From contig NC_088924.1 of the NCBI RefSeq assembly GCF_038396675.1, positions 36,246,001 through 36,310,000 of the forward strand: a stretch of 64,000 nt of DNA, given 5' to 3'. Positions within the stretch are counted from its first letter, which is position 1, and each line of letters starts with the position of its first letter. This document shows positions 40,000 through 52,302 of the stretch, piece after piece. The stretch comes from Hydra vulgaris (Eukaryota > Cnidaria > Hydrozoa > Anthoathecata > Hydridae). The notes beneath the pieces are model-generated. The model saw nothing but the letters and a program-made list of their open reading frames with translations. It did no database searches and was not told where the DNA came from. The position numbers and the translations under genes are program-made.

Positions 40000-41085
40000 G
40001 ACAATTACTCAACTCATTTTACAGAGTTTATGCGAAAGTCAAAAATAAATGAATAGAATTTATATTGTTATAAACATGTAATTCGACTATTAAGAGACTA
40101 CTTGTAATTTAAATGAATAAAAATTATAATATAATCTACATCAAACACAACATAAAAAAACTCAGTAGTTTTGAGTACTTTAGCCACTTACAAAACATTT
40201 AAAATTTATTTTAATTATATAGACCATATGCATAACGTGTCAAGTCTCAAATTTATCAATTTTTGTTGATGCACAACTATGAGTAGCTTAGTCTTTATTA
40301 GTTATCTTAAATTCAATTTACTTGAACTTGGCGCGTTTTTTCGTTTATAGTAATAATAGTTATAATAAATATAAATAAATTATGTTATAGTGGTTATTAT
40401 ATATACTATAAAATATTTTATTATGACAAGTTGTGTTATATTATAATATTTATTATATATATTATACTATAACAGTTATAATAAATATAAACAAAGCGTC
40501 TTTTGATCTATTGATGCTCTGTCCATTCAAACAGCGCTAGGTTGTTTACAAAACTCAAACAGTATGTCGGCGAGGTCCGACATATTGTCTTTTACCAGTT
40601 TTTTTTTGCAATTTAGTTTCCTTTTTCAGGATTCACTTTTGCAGTACATCTACATAATAATTAGATTAGATTAATAAATCATTATTTACAGTATAAAAAA
40701 AAATAAGAATAGAAAAGAAAATGTTGAAATAGAAGAAAGTGTAGGTTAGAAGTAGATAAAGTTAGAGAATACATTGCAGGTAATATGAAAAATTTTTATA
40801 ATAAATTTTTATAGATTTTTTATAAACAAGTACGAAAGTATAACATCACAAATGACTCTCATCATTGTACTTTCGTGTTTTGGCAAAAGAGGAGCATTTT
40901 TGTGGAGTAAATCCATGATTTCAGCTGGCAGCTTTTCCAGGGAACTTTGAAAGCATCGATTCAATTATCTAGCATAGCACTGGAAGATTCAGATGTAGGT
41001 AAATTTAAAATTCAAGGTTGGGTTGAAGCCGAAACCAAAGCACGAACCTAACAAAAATTTTCAATAGTAGTACTTGATTTTAAAA
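40000..41085. other. Interior of the CACTG element, no gene recognised
   Basis: AT-rich. A less AT-rich patch at 40845-41050 may be old coding sequence, but no domain is identifiable on either strand. Confidence 0.4.
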
Positions 41086-41780
41086 GTTACAATCAAAATT
41101 AATCAATATAATATAAATTATATATAAATAAAAATAAATAATTAAATAATAATTTAACAATTATTAACATCAAAATTTCTGTTCTACAGATGACTACAAT
41201 TTTGAATAATTTAAATATAAATCATAGTAATGAGAATAATAATTAAGAGAGCTTTTTTAAAAAGACTACAAACAGACTGCACTACAAAAAAGTAAATATA
41301 AAAATACATATAACATACTATTTTATTTAATATATACCTTCTTTCCATGCGTTTATTTTCCTCCGGCTAATTGCAATATAGAGGCTACATACCAAGGGCC
41401 ACGAATCTTATCCAGAAAACTTTGAAAACACCTAAAGTTACAATCAAAATTAATCAATATAATATAAATTATATATAATTACAAATAAATAACTAAATAA
41501 TAATTTAACAACTATTAACATAAAAATTTCTATTCTACAGATAACTTTGTTAAAAACCACAATTTTAAATAAATTAAATATAGATCAGATATAAATACAA
41601 ATATAAATCAGATAACGAGAATAATAATTAAGAGAGCTTTTTTAAAAAGACTGGGCACAACAAAAAAGTAAATATAAAAATACAAATAACATACTATTTT
41701 ATTTAATATATACCTTCTTTCCATGCGTTTATCCTCCGTGTGGTTTATCCTCCTCTGGCTAAATGCCATATAGAGGGTTA
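41086..41780. repeat. 350-bp tandem duplication
   Basis: Copies from 41086 and 41436 share GTTACAATCAAAATTAATCA, ATTAAGAGAGCTTTTTTAAA, and TATACCTTCTTTCCATGCGT in order. The second copy has small insertions, such as AGATATAAATACAAATATAA near 41588. Confidence 0.85.
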
Positions 41781-41790
41781 TGTTGCTCAA

Positions 41791-41862
41791 TTACTCTTAG
41801 TCTGCAAAAGAGTTATGGTGCTCACTAAAAAGCACCAAAACCTTTTCGCAGACCAAGAGTAA
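41791..41862. repeat. 32-bp imperfect hairpin
   Basis: TTACTCTTAGTCTGC...TTATGGTGCT (41791-41822) pairs with 41831-41862 at 27 of 32 positions, loop of 8. Confidence 0.75.
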
Positions 41863-42052
41863 GTGATTATTAGAAGAATGAAGGATATAAAAAAGAAAGT
41901 TAGAAGAAGTTGAGTTAGAGAGTTGGCATAGAGACAGCGGACAGTACTAGGACATACACTAGGTGTTAGAATGTTCAACCTATGTTCAATATCAAGTTCA
42001 CTGGATAGGAACCCTTGTTACGTTTAAAGTTTTACATAATTTACGTAAATTT

Positions 42053-42053
<1 letters not shown>

Positions 42054-42116
<63 letters not shown>
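42054..42116. repeat. (TA)n microsatellite
   Basis: About 62 bp of TA. Confidence 0.95.
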
Positions 42117-42119
<3 letters not shown>

Positions 42120-42400
42120 CATTATATGTTACTGTTAAAATATATATAAAATTAAAAATTGATATGAAAATATATGTAATACTATGAATATATTACAATA
42201 GTTGTGTATGTTAGTAATTTATTAGTTAGCCTAGAGATACATGAAGTAGAATAATATAGTTATTTATAGTTGTTAGTTAGGTTTGTAGCGAGCTTTGTAA
42301 TTTTTTAATAAGAAGTTATTTTCATGGCGGCACTTTGATATATTTTTGGTTCTTTTATTTAGCAGTTTCTCAGGTTTTGGATACGATATATCCAAAACCT

Positions 42401-42637
42401 GAGAAACTTGGATACGAAATTTGGATATTTAACTGAAAAGTCCATTTGTTTAACTTTCTATTAATATATATTTTTACAATCTTTATCTTTTCTCTTCCAG
42501 TAACTTCCAACTTTAATTAGTGGTTGCTTGCAGCCTTGTTGGAAGCAAAGATGATTAAAAAATAAAATATATATTAATAGAAAGCTAAACAAATGGACTT
42601 TTCAGTTAAATATCCAAATTTCGTAGCAAATTTCTCA
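42401..42637. mobile_element. Foldback MITE with ~75-bp arms
   Basis: The left arm 42401-42475 and right arm 42563-42637 are inverted copies, with long exact blocks such as GAAAAGTCCATTTGTTTA and CTATTAATATATATTTT. The 87-bp middle has a smaller CTTCCAAC/GTTGGAAG dyad. Just to the left (42370-42404) CTCAGGTTTTGGATA is itself mirrored. Confidence 0.85.
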
Positions 42638-42740
42638 CACATTATATATATATAATATATAAATAATGCACATAAACGAATACTTTAAATAACATTAAAC
42701 ATATAACTATTTCACAACTATTAACTAATTCCTGGTACTG

Positions 42741-43487
<747 letters not shown>

Positions 43488-43708
43488 AGCTTGCTTTACA
43501 AGCAGGAGATCCAGGTTCGAAGCGCTTGCTTTATAAGCGCTTTTAAAGAGCTTGCTTTAAAGCAGGAGATCCAGGTTCGAAACGAGCTCGGACATACTTT
43601 GGCGTCAAGGTAAGGAAGGAGGCGTGAACTTCCTGGTTAAATGCACTTCCGCGGTGCTCTGTGAGAAGACCGTTAGGACTTCTTGGGGCACCTAAAAAAA
43701 AAAAAAAA
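43488..43708 (+). repeat. tRNA-derived SINE-like element with duplicated head and poly(A) tail
   Basis: GCTTGCTTTACAAGCAGGAG then ATCCAGGTTCGAA (43489-43519) looks like the anticodon arm, variable region and T arm (Pol III B box GGTTCGAA) of a tRNA. A second copy lies at 43551-43582 with AAAGCAGG. A GC-richer body follows (CGGACATACTTTGGCGTCAA, GAAGACCGTTAGGAC), ending CACCT and an A15 run. No intact tRNA acceptor stem. Confidence 0.65.
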
Positions 43709-44081
43709 GGATCTATTTTTAATAAGTATCTATATCTATTTATATCAGCATATCCTTAATCTAAAATAAAAATAATTTTTTGCAAATGCACTTCCTCAAA
43801 ACATATAGCACTTTAGTTCCAGTAAAACAAATATAAATATATTAGAATCTCTAACTCGAAATTATTATGTGTATAACTTCTCCTAGTAAAAAAGAAATAT
43901 GGCGCTGTGTAAATTAGAGGTTATACTAAAGTACACTAAAATATACGTTAATATAATTTAAAGTTACGAAACTTCTCCTTATCATAAATACGGACCAATT
44001 ATATATATTTATAATATAATATATGTTATATATATTATAATATAATATTTTATTAGTTATTATATTTATATAGTTATATTA
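43709..44081. other. AT-rich spacer inside the CACTG element
   Basis: Nothing recognised. Confidence 0.4.
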
Positions 44082-44588
44082 TAGATGTCTAACTTCGATC
44101 CGAAAAGTGAAACCCTTTTTACAAATGGCGGATTAAACTCGTAAACAAACATCTTTAACTTTTCTTTTCTTAAATGAAGTAAATATACTTTAAATTTAAA
44201 TACCATTTATGTAAAAGTGTTAAACGGATATTAGAATACTTGTAAAATAATAAATTATGATTCCTTTATTTATGTTCGATCAAAGAAAGGGATTAAAGTT
44301 TTGAATAGAAAAGTAAAACGACAGACGCTTTTAAAGCATTTTTATGAATTAAAATACTTTTTAATAAACATAAGCTCATAAAAATACTTGTATATGTATT
44401 TTATAATTATTAAAACTTGTTTTTGGATTATCTTTAATTTATTGGGAGCTTTTGACTTGCATTTTTAACTTTTATTCCACACTTCGGCTTCAGCTTTTGC
44501 CCTTTTTACAAATGGCAGACTATTGCTATAAACAAAAAAAAACGGCTTCATTTTTTGTCAAATATAATCCCGCAAGTTAAACATCTAG
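44082..44588. mobile_element. MITE copy B (inverted relative to 13957-14547)
   Basis: Ends TAGATGTCTAACTTC and, on minus, TAGATGTTTAACTTGCGGGA, matching copy A. The interior follows copy A in reverse order; it lacks the 18-bp hairpin found there. Confidence 0.75.
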
Positions 44589-44764
44589 TTAATGTAATAT
44601 ATCATTGATACGGAAAAAATCATATAAAATGATGTGATTATTTCAAAAGTCTTAAAAGTATAGGTAAAAGGCCGTAATTTATTAAAAAATATATAAAAAC
44701 GGAGAAAGTCTGATAAATACTACGGAATTTTTTTACAGTGTGTTATTCTGTTTCATTTCGTCAG

Positions 44765-44992
44765 CCGAGAACCAAGAGGCCGTATGCCCACAATTTATGT
44801 TTTTTCTGTTTATTGTCAATAAATATTCAACAATTAATCTAGTATGTGTCCAAAAAATCTAGTCTCAATGATAAAACTTTTTTAAATATTTAAGAAACTA
44901 GTCAAACATTCTGGTACAAATTAAATTTTAAAACTTGATTTTTTCGGAAACCCAAAAAATGGACATAGGCCGTATGTCCATTTTTCTTGGTT
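44765..44992. repeat. Dispersed ~220-bp repeat, copy 2 (see 29630-29858)
   Basis: Bordered by CCAAGAGGCCGTATG (44771) and, on minus, CCAAGAAAAATGGACATACG (to about 44986), suggesting short inverted ends. It sits in the LINE RT relic. Confidence 0.65.
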
Positions 44993-45306
44993 TTTGGTTG
45001 ACGATTTGCTGTATATATTGTGTATTGTTTTCTGTTTGAAAGGTAGCTTTTAAACCATATTAAGTTATTGTTTAGTATTTCATACAGTTCTAATTTTTTT
45101 GTAAGAATATCATGGTTAACAGTGTCAAATGCTTTTGACAAATCAATAAAAACCCCTAATGTAGACCAATCGTTGTTAAACATATTGGATATGTAATTTA
45201 TTAGCTCGACTACCGCATGATCCGTTGAATGATTCTTTTTGAACCCAAATTGTTTATTATACATTATATTGCTCTCAGTTAAATAACTATTAAGTCTATC
45301 ATACAT
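44990..45306 (-). pseudogene. LINE RT, upstream half (fingers and palm)
   Basis: MYDRLNSYLTESNIMYNKQF, GFKKNHSTDHAVVELI, TLGVFIDLSKAFDTVNHDI, then FKSYLSNRKQYTIY. About 105 codons in one open frame, better preserved than the downstream half. Coding is lost at the junction with the 44765-44992 repeat. No upstream endonuclease region is visible above 45306. Confidence 0.8.
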
Positions 45307-45528
45307 AACTGTTATGTTGGTGGTAAGAATAAATAATATGTTGAAATTTTTTTAACATCTATATTTTCGCAACATTATGCATTGCTTAATTTTTTAAATG
45401 TCTACTTTCTAATATCTATATTTTTGTCTTTTCAATTATACCTATTTAAACCACGTGACTTAAGCTGTTATGTGAGTCTCTTGACCAATGGCGTTTTAGT
45501 GTATATTGCCTAGGTAAGTATTCAAATA

Positions 45529-45990
45529 ATGCAACTTCTTTTGATTTGTAGACATAATTTGTTACAATACGATTACGCAATTCGTATTAAACAAACCAAA
45601 AATTTTAGCAGCATTATAATCATTGGCATTTACCTATCTTCATCGCGTAATAATCAAATATCACTTGAAGAATACCAAAGTCAGTTAAACACAATAAAAG
45701 GACTTATAGAAAGCTATGGTGAAATTATTGTACATAGTGACTTCCAATCTTTTCCTTACAGATTATATGATTTATTAGAAAGATCAAGCTCCACGAAAAA
45801 TTATTACTCAATGATTTTATCTGATCTTTATAAAATTAAACAAACTAGAACTAGTTGATGTAACTAAAAGCTCTGGTCACACACTAACACATATATCTGC
45901 ATTATATTTTGTCCCACATATACATATCAGTATAATACATTACCAAATTCCTCTTATAGCATAGCATCATATCTGGTCCCACATATACAT
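45529..45990 (+). pseudogene. LINE endonuclease domain fragment
   Basis: IIIIGIYLSSSRNNQISLEE, YQSQLNTIKGLIESYGEIIV then HSDFQSFP (degraded GDFQ catalytic block), YSMILSDL and, after a shift, a VTKSSGHTLTH-like block near 45858. Matches the AP-endonuclease of another LINE family than those at 1-10.6 kb. Isolated, no RT attached. Confidence 0.65.
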
Positions 45991-46059
45991 ATTACCATCA
46001 TACATTACAAAATACCACTTACATTTAAAACATGCAAGTTGTGACGCACTGTCATAATA

Positions 46060-46221
46060 GGCCGGGTAAATAAAAAAAAAGCATTTGCTTGTACTCAATA
46101 ATTGGTCAGCTTTACGTGAATAAAAACTTCAGGGATTTTGCTCAAATTTTGAATCACGTAATGCTGAACAATTACTCCAAACACTAAGTAAAAGCAATTG
46201 CTTTTTTTGATTCACCCGGCC
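46060..46221. mobile_element. 162-bp MITE with GGCCGGGT ends
   Basis: GGCCGGGTAAATAAAAAAAA left; on minus, GGCCGGGTGAATCAAAAAAA right; both continue into AAGCA.TTGCTT. TA flanks each side. Confidence 0.75.
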
Positions 46222-46251
46222 TAATGGCTAATTAATTGCTTTAATTACTCA

Positions 46252-46413
<162 letters not shown>

Positions 46414-46589
46414 ATGCCACTTGTTAAATCAAAAGTCTTTTGATAAGCCAAGAATCGGGTATTAGTATCTTACTTATTTTTTCAAAAATTCTAGAATATT
46501 TGATTTTAATAATATGTCCGAAGATAAAGAACATTAATCTTTTTCAATTAGGTTTTAACTAACAGTTCAACCCTGGATGCAGAATTTGT

Positions 46590-47640
46590 GATTATTGAAG
46601 CTATATAAAATTACAACAGTAAAAACTCACTTGTTTATTTATGCTCCTTAGATGCTGGAAAAAACCTTTGATACTTGTAACCGAGAAATTCTTTTTAATA
46701 AGTAATACCTTAACAAAAAGCTACCTTTGCGTAAAGTTAAGACCATCTTTATATTATATGAGCCGGTGAGAATCAGAGTAGGATCAACGTTTCCGCAATT
46801 TGAGATTTTTAAGGTTTTATTAGATTTACCGTAAAGTAAACCCTACAAGCTAAAATAAAAACAGTAGCCAGTTTCTTTACATAAACTTACACCTTACACC
46901 AGTCTCGAGTTTAACATAATGATGCTTATTATAATATCATAAATGTTGGCTTAACACTATTTTTTTTTTTTGACTTACACTATGCTGATTCTCACCAGCT
47001 TATATTATAATAGTATTGAAACCGTTTCATACCAAGGTTGAAAATCAAACGAATTTTTTCTTAAACGAGGAGTAACACAAGGATCATTTCTATCACCGCA
47101 ACTCTATAATTCTATACACAAGATCTTCTCAAAAATAATAAAAATAAAAGTAATGTTAAAACGTCTATATATGGTAACTTCACTAGTTTAGTAGCCTATG
47201 CTAACGATATTAGACTTCAAAACTCCACTTTCTCTGGTCTTGAAAAGTTATTAAAAACTTGTAATATATAATATACAACTTTAATTGCATAAAACTAAAC
47301 CTTGATAAAACAGAGTTTCTTCTCACAGGTAAAAGACAGATAGGAAGTTGTACAATACACCTTGCTGGTAATCAAATAAGTTTAAATGGCAGACTTAAAC
47401 ATTTAGGTTTTACATAGGACATTCTTCTTTTACCTCATTTGATCAGGTAAACATTATATCAAACTTTCGTTCAGCGATTCAAACTCTTATTCAATCTGGA
47501 ATTCCATTTACCCATCCAAGATCCATAACTCATTTATATCAAACATTGGCAGTATCCAAATTAACTTAGGGTCTGGAACTTTGCGGAAGCATTGATGTGA
47601 TCATGCAAAAGCTAGATAGAATCAGAAGGAGTACATTATA
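46590..47640 (+). pseudogene. LINE reverse transcriptase relic, interrupted by a MITE
   Basis: Fragments: VYLCSLDAGKTFDTCNREIL near 46635, then after the MITE KRGVTQGSFLSPQLYN near 47065, LVAYANDIRLQNST near 47190 (degraded YADD), NLDKTEFLLTGKRQ near 47300, and IQTLIQSGIPFTHPRSITHL then YQTLAVSK near 47480-47560. This is a LINE family different from the one split at 39-45 kb. Many stops. Confidence 0.65.
46759..46999. mobile_element. ~240-bp MITE with 10-bp flanking duplication
   Basis: Ends GGTGAGAATCAGAGTAGG and, on minus, GGTGAGAATCAGCATAGTG. TTATATTATA flanks both sides (46749-46758 and 47000-47009), a likely target duplication of 9-10 bp. Confidence 0.75.
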
Positions 47641-47767
47641 ATTGCTTTTCAACCTTTAGAAACATTGAAAAAACTGTTTATATTCATTATCTAAAATGAG
47701 AAATTATCTTTTTAACAGGAAATATTTTTTCTTGTTTTTAGTTCTTTTGTTTCATATATTTTATCCA

Positions 47768-47893
<126 letters not shown>

Positions 47894-48167
47894 TGCACAG
47901 TTATATATAGCTTATGTTGATTTATTTTTATTGGTTAATTTTAATTTTTTATTATTAATGTTATTGTACTATTGATATTATTATTTTTGATATTGCTTCA
48001 TGATCTTTTGGAAGTCCTACCGTTTATATTTGTAGTAAAGCTATTCTGTAATTGTAATTTTTTATTGAAGGGAAATAAATATATACAATATATACATAAT
48101 TATTACTAAATTATTGCGATAATGATTGGCTGAAAAAAAATGGGTTAATCTTAGTTGAAGTATCTAA

Positions 48168-48217
48168 TTTATCTAATGCACGATAAAACCTATCGGTTTT
48201 ATTGTGCATTAGATAAA
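48168..48217. repeat. 23-bp hairpin
   Basis: Arms TTTATCTAATGCACGATAAA plus ACC (48168-48190) and 48195-48217 pair at 22 of 23 positions, loop TATC. Confidence 0.8.
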
Positions 48218-48224
48218 GGTGGAG

Positions 48225-49410
48225 AGGTTAAGGCTATTACTGTTAGCAAATCAGCTGTAGAGCGAGAAGATCGAAATCCATATTAATGATCAGAAAGTAA
48301 GCTATTAGATTGAAGATAAAAGATTAAGTGTTTATTAATTAAAGACTTAAAAACTTTGCTTATGATAGGAAGAAGGTAATAGGACGGTAATTAGATGAGT
48401 AAGATCGCTCTCCAGAACTTATGAAAATAGGGATAACAGATGCCGCTTTTCAGCATGCTAATAAATAAGACTCCAGTAAGCACTTGTTAAATAATTTTGA
48501 AAGTGTAGACAACAGCTCCAGAGAATACTTCTGCAAAACTTTATCAGGTATGTTGACCAGACGAAAAGTTGTAGAAGAGTCTAAGCAGGAAATCACTTTA
48601 TATACAGAAGCTAGAGTGATACGAATGTCAAGTAATGGATCAACCTGTTTTTAGCTATATCAGGTAAAACGCAACTAGTGAAATCGAGAGATAATACTTA
48701 TGAAAAGTTCTTAGCAAACAACTCAGTTTTGTCTTTGGGTGAGATGACAAAATCTGAATCATACAAGAGTACTGGAATAACAGATTTGCCCTTATTATTG
48801 ATACTGTTAAAGATTCTGCAGAAGTCACGAGAGCCTAACTTTTGAGATAAAATACAAGATTTCGTGGTCTGAGAATAGCGGGCTTTGGCGTTTGACAAAA
48901 CCTTTTTACAATGCTTTCTAGCAATAGTAAACAGTCGTCTGTTTTCTAGAGAATTATTTTGCTGATAGATATGGAAGTAATGATTTCGATTAGAAATTGC
49001 AGCAGCACAATTTGAGGAAAATCACGGCGAAGAGTAAGACTTGACTTGGAATTGTCGAGAGGGAATAAAAGATTCCATGGCAGCTTAAATCCAAGTGGCT
49101 ATGTAAGAAGCATATTTGTCAGCAGGAAGACGAAAGATTTCTACCCAAGGGCCATCGCGAAAAAAATCACGGAAAGAGTCCCAGCCAGCTTTAAGGTAGT
49201 TGTAAGAAATACGATGATAGGAGGATTCTGATGATGAAGAAGAATGAGATAATGGTTTTAGAGAGATCAAACCGTGACCAGAAGCACCTAAGTGTGAATT
49301 TGGAGAAACTGAGCGCTGACTAGGATCAAAAGCATGACATAAGTCGAGTAAAGAAGGTAAATGATTGGGGTTGTCTGGATAACGAGTTGGATAGTTTGCT
49401 TCTTAGTTTT
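48225..49410 (-). pseudogene. LINE ORF2 fragment (linker and RT start)
   Basis: Reading downward: WDSFRDFFRDGPWVEIFRLP near 49165, an SPWFSSNCAAAISNRNHYFH block near 49010, YQQNNSLENRRLFTIARKHC near 48950, LGSRDFCRIFNSINNKGKSV near 48800 and LYDSDFVISPKDKTELFAKN near 48730, then in other frames VNIPDKVLQKYS and YRPI near 48540-48390. Same family as 56924-58690, which has NRNHYFYIYLQNNYLENRRL. Many shifts. Confidence 0.72.
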
Positions 49411-50880
49411 TTTATTCTAAATTTTGATTGTATCGCAATTGTAAATTTCTGTCTTATAAAATTGTTCATCTTTTTTCTTTGTATGAAAATCGTAAAATCG
49501 ATTAAAAAAAAAAAATGAGGAGGGGGATAGCAAAAGTTACCTCGACCTATTTGTTTGCATCTAGTAACGGCCCTGAAGCCATGCTACCGATAACTTTGTT
49601 GTTGTATCTGTTTAATGTGTTTGTTTTCGTTTGCTGTTGTAATATTTATCCTAACAGTGGGAAACAGATAATGTAGACTATTACTGCTCGACAACAGAAA
49701 ATCGAATAATATTTTATTATTAATTTGTTATTAACAAATTATTAATTATTAAATTATAAATAATAAATTATTAATTATTAAATTATAAATAAATAAATTA
49801 TTTAAATTATTATTTATTGTTAAGGTTAATTATTTTATTAAGGGTGCAATTCCATTTTCTAATAATTTTTATTAAATTATTAAGTAATAATACAAAAAAA
49901 AAGCTTAACTTAATCAAGTAAATAATTTCATTAGGAGAAAATTTTTTGTATGTTTTTTTTTACTGTGTTTCAGAAGTTTTTAAATCAATTTGTTTACTTA
50001 CTGTTACTCATATAATCTATGAGTATCTATCTAAAAATCTATGATAGATTTTTATATAAACGCTATGAAATGCTCATAAATTGACCCAGTCTTAAATTAT
50101 CAGTATAACTTAAATTTTAAAGGTTAAATTTATTTATATATTATAATAATTTTCAATTTGTATTTTGCCACGTTGTTACAAGCTTTACAAGTGTTCTAGT
50201 CTAGTAAATAGAGTAGTACAGCACTTGATCCATGTGGTCTTAAGTCACATTTTAGATAAGCCAATGCAAAGTTACTTATTGATTTTGTATAATAAGATTA
50301 AGCTATAATTTTTAATAAGGCTAACTTACTAATCAATACTAAAAAAAAAAAAAGTAAAGTGTTCCCTGTTTTGTTTTTAATTAATTTACAGTAAAAAAAA
50401 AAAAAAAAATCTTTTGGCATAATTTTTTGTTTTTCGGAAGTTCTCTTTCTCTAAAGTGAACCATCACTCAGTCTTCATGCTCCAATTTTCAGTATCAAGT
50501 GTCCTCAAGAACAAATGTCACCAATAAGTTTTTGTTCATGTACATTTTAAACATTTTGGTCCAACCTCAGTCTTTATAACATGAAGTGCTAGTATACCCC
50601 TCAAAAACTGGCATCATTAATTACATATATATGCACTTAATCTAGGATTTATGGAGAAATTGGAAGATGAATTAACTGAGGGTTGAGATGGCATTATCTA
50701 CATATGAAAGGAATATATTTTTCATTTGAAATTTGTTAAGATTTTTGTTTTCATATAAAAAATAAAGTATAAATCATAATCGACTAAGCAAGATTAACTT
50801 TTGTTATCTATCTGTTAAATCAAAAGTTTTTTGTGAGTATCATTTATCAAATAGTTTATTTTGTTCAGCTTTTTTGTTGT
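49411..50880. other. AT-rich stretch upstream of the duplicated-motif gene
   Basis: Contains palindromic AT words around 49720-49800 (TTAATTATTAAATTATAAAT repeated) and A runs at 50341 and 50393. No protein motif. It probably includes the promoter or a leader intron of the next gene. Confidence 0.4.
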
Positions 50881-50921
50881 TTTTTTGCTTTAATTAAGTT
50901 TTATTTTTTTATTTAGTAAAA

Positions 50922-51653
50922 ATGAACAAATCATCTGTAAAATTAGTTGCAAAGCGTAAGAGAAAATCAGAAGTTGACAGCCTTTTTGATAATCTTTCAT
51001 TCATATACTCAGAAAAAAGCTGTAGTCTTCCTAAAATTGACTTGATAAATATCAAAAATGATGGCATAGAATCACTCAAAACTCATGGTGGCAGAAGATG
51101 GTGTTTAGACAGTACATTACATTGCGATAGAGTAATTGATCATAATTCACAAAAGTTTTCAATGGTTATGAAAGATCATTCACAAGTTTATCAACAAAGT
51201 AACAAAGATAAAGAAAATAAGTTGTTTAAATATGTAAAAGCAGATGAAAATATTTCACAAAGTAAGAACAAAAAAAACAAAAGAAAATCAGAGATTGATG
51301 CTCTATTTGATCATCTTTCATTTATATACTCAGATAAAAAATCTAGTCTTCCTAAAGAAGATAAGCAAGCTAGAAAACTTTCTAATAAAGAGTTAGTCAA
51401 AGATGAAAATGATAAAGAATGGAGTTTATACAATAAAATTGCTCATGCAAGTGAGATTATTGATCATGATACACACAGAATACCTGAGATCGCTAAGCAA
51501 TTACAAATAAATAAAATTAGCAATAGAGATACAGATAATAACATTTTATTTGAAGGCAATAAAGTTAAAAGTAAAAATAAAGAAACTTTACAAACTCAAC
51601 CGATTGGTGGGTCAAAATTAGTGAAAAAAAAGGTGCTTTTTTATTATAGTTGA
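50922..51653 (+). CDS. Uncharacterised basic protein (or exon) made of two ~107-residue repeats
   Basis: Open frame of 243 codons, Lys/Asp/Ser-rich, no signal peptide or membrane segment. Residues 14-38 (RKSEVDSLFDNLSFIYS..) and 121-145 (RKSEIDALFDHLSFIYS..) are close copies, and so are 60-84 (WCLD...VIDHNSQK) and 167-192 (WSLY...IIDHDTHR), with offset 107-108. The unit has therefore been duplicated in tandem. TTTTTTATTTAG at 50905-50916 looks like a 3' splice site 5 bases before the ATG, fitting a leader exon or spliced-leader trans-splicing, which Hydra uses. At the end, AAAAAG|GTGCTT could be a donor, so the protein may continue downstream. The family is unknown to me. The (R/K)KSEIDxLF motif recalls small basic nuclear proteins of the DUF1764 type, a weak guess. 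Confidence 0.6.
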   Translation: MNKSSVKLVAKRKRKSEVDSLFDNLSFIYSEKSCSLPKIDLINIKNDGIESLKTHGGRRWCLDSTLHCDRVIDHNSQKFSMVMKDHSQVYQQSNKDKENKLFKYVKADENISQSKNKKNKRKSEIDALFDHLSFIYSDKKSSLPKEDKQARKLSNKELVKDENDKEWSLYNKIAHASEIIDHDTHRIPEIAKQLQINKISNRDTDNNILFEGNKVKSKNKETLQTQPIGGSKLVKKKVLFYYS

Positions 51654-52196
51654 ATTTTATTTTTTTAACTTTGTTTACTTATTTCTATTACTTCGTGAAA
51701 AAATAATTTGATAGAGTAATAGTTTAATTATCATTATTATCATTATTAATAGTTTAATTATCATTATTATCATTATTAATTGTTTAATTATCATTATTAT
51801 TATTATTAATAGTTTAATTATCATTATTATCATTATTAATAGTTATCATTATTATCATTATTATGATATTTAAACTATTATCATAATAATGATAATTAAT
51901 AAAATAATTATCTAATAAAATAACTCAGTTTTATCATTTGATTATTAAACAATCTTGTTGTATCTTTTTTATTAATAAATGAAAAATAACTGAACATCAG
52001 AGTTAAAGTTGGTTACAAACATTATTTTTCCACTCTTAGCTTAGAGTTGGTTTTATGTGTTTTTAAAAAATGACCATTTGTTGGTTGAAATTGTTTACCT
52101 TGATTTAACTATTGCCTAGTAAAAAAGTTTTAATAATATCTAGTATGTAAAATATATTGAAAAGACACTAGTTGAACAGTGCTTTTTTTTGTTTTT
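51654..52196. repeat. ATTATC-rich tandem array and spacer
   Basis: From 51718 to 51850 a ~60-bp unit (two AGTTTAATTATCATTATTAT-type half units) repeats, followed by its inverted form (ATAATAATGATAATTAAT) to 51900. The rest has no features. Confidence 0.75.
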
Positions 52197-52302
52197 ATAT
52201 ACATACATACATACATACATACATGCATACATACATACATACATACATACATACATACATACATACATACATACATACATACATACATACATACATGCAT
52301 AC
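52197..52302. repeat. (TACA)n microsatellite, left
   Basis: Tetranucleotide array with GCATACA interruptions at 52224 and 52295. Chance open frames across it are not genes. Confidence 0.95.

Noticed and set aside
43488..43600. Two functional tRNA genes
   Set aside because: Only the anticodon and T-arm region resemble a tRNA; no acceptor stem or complete cloverleaf, and an A tail follows the body.
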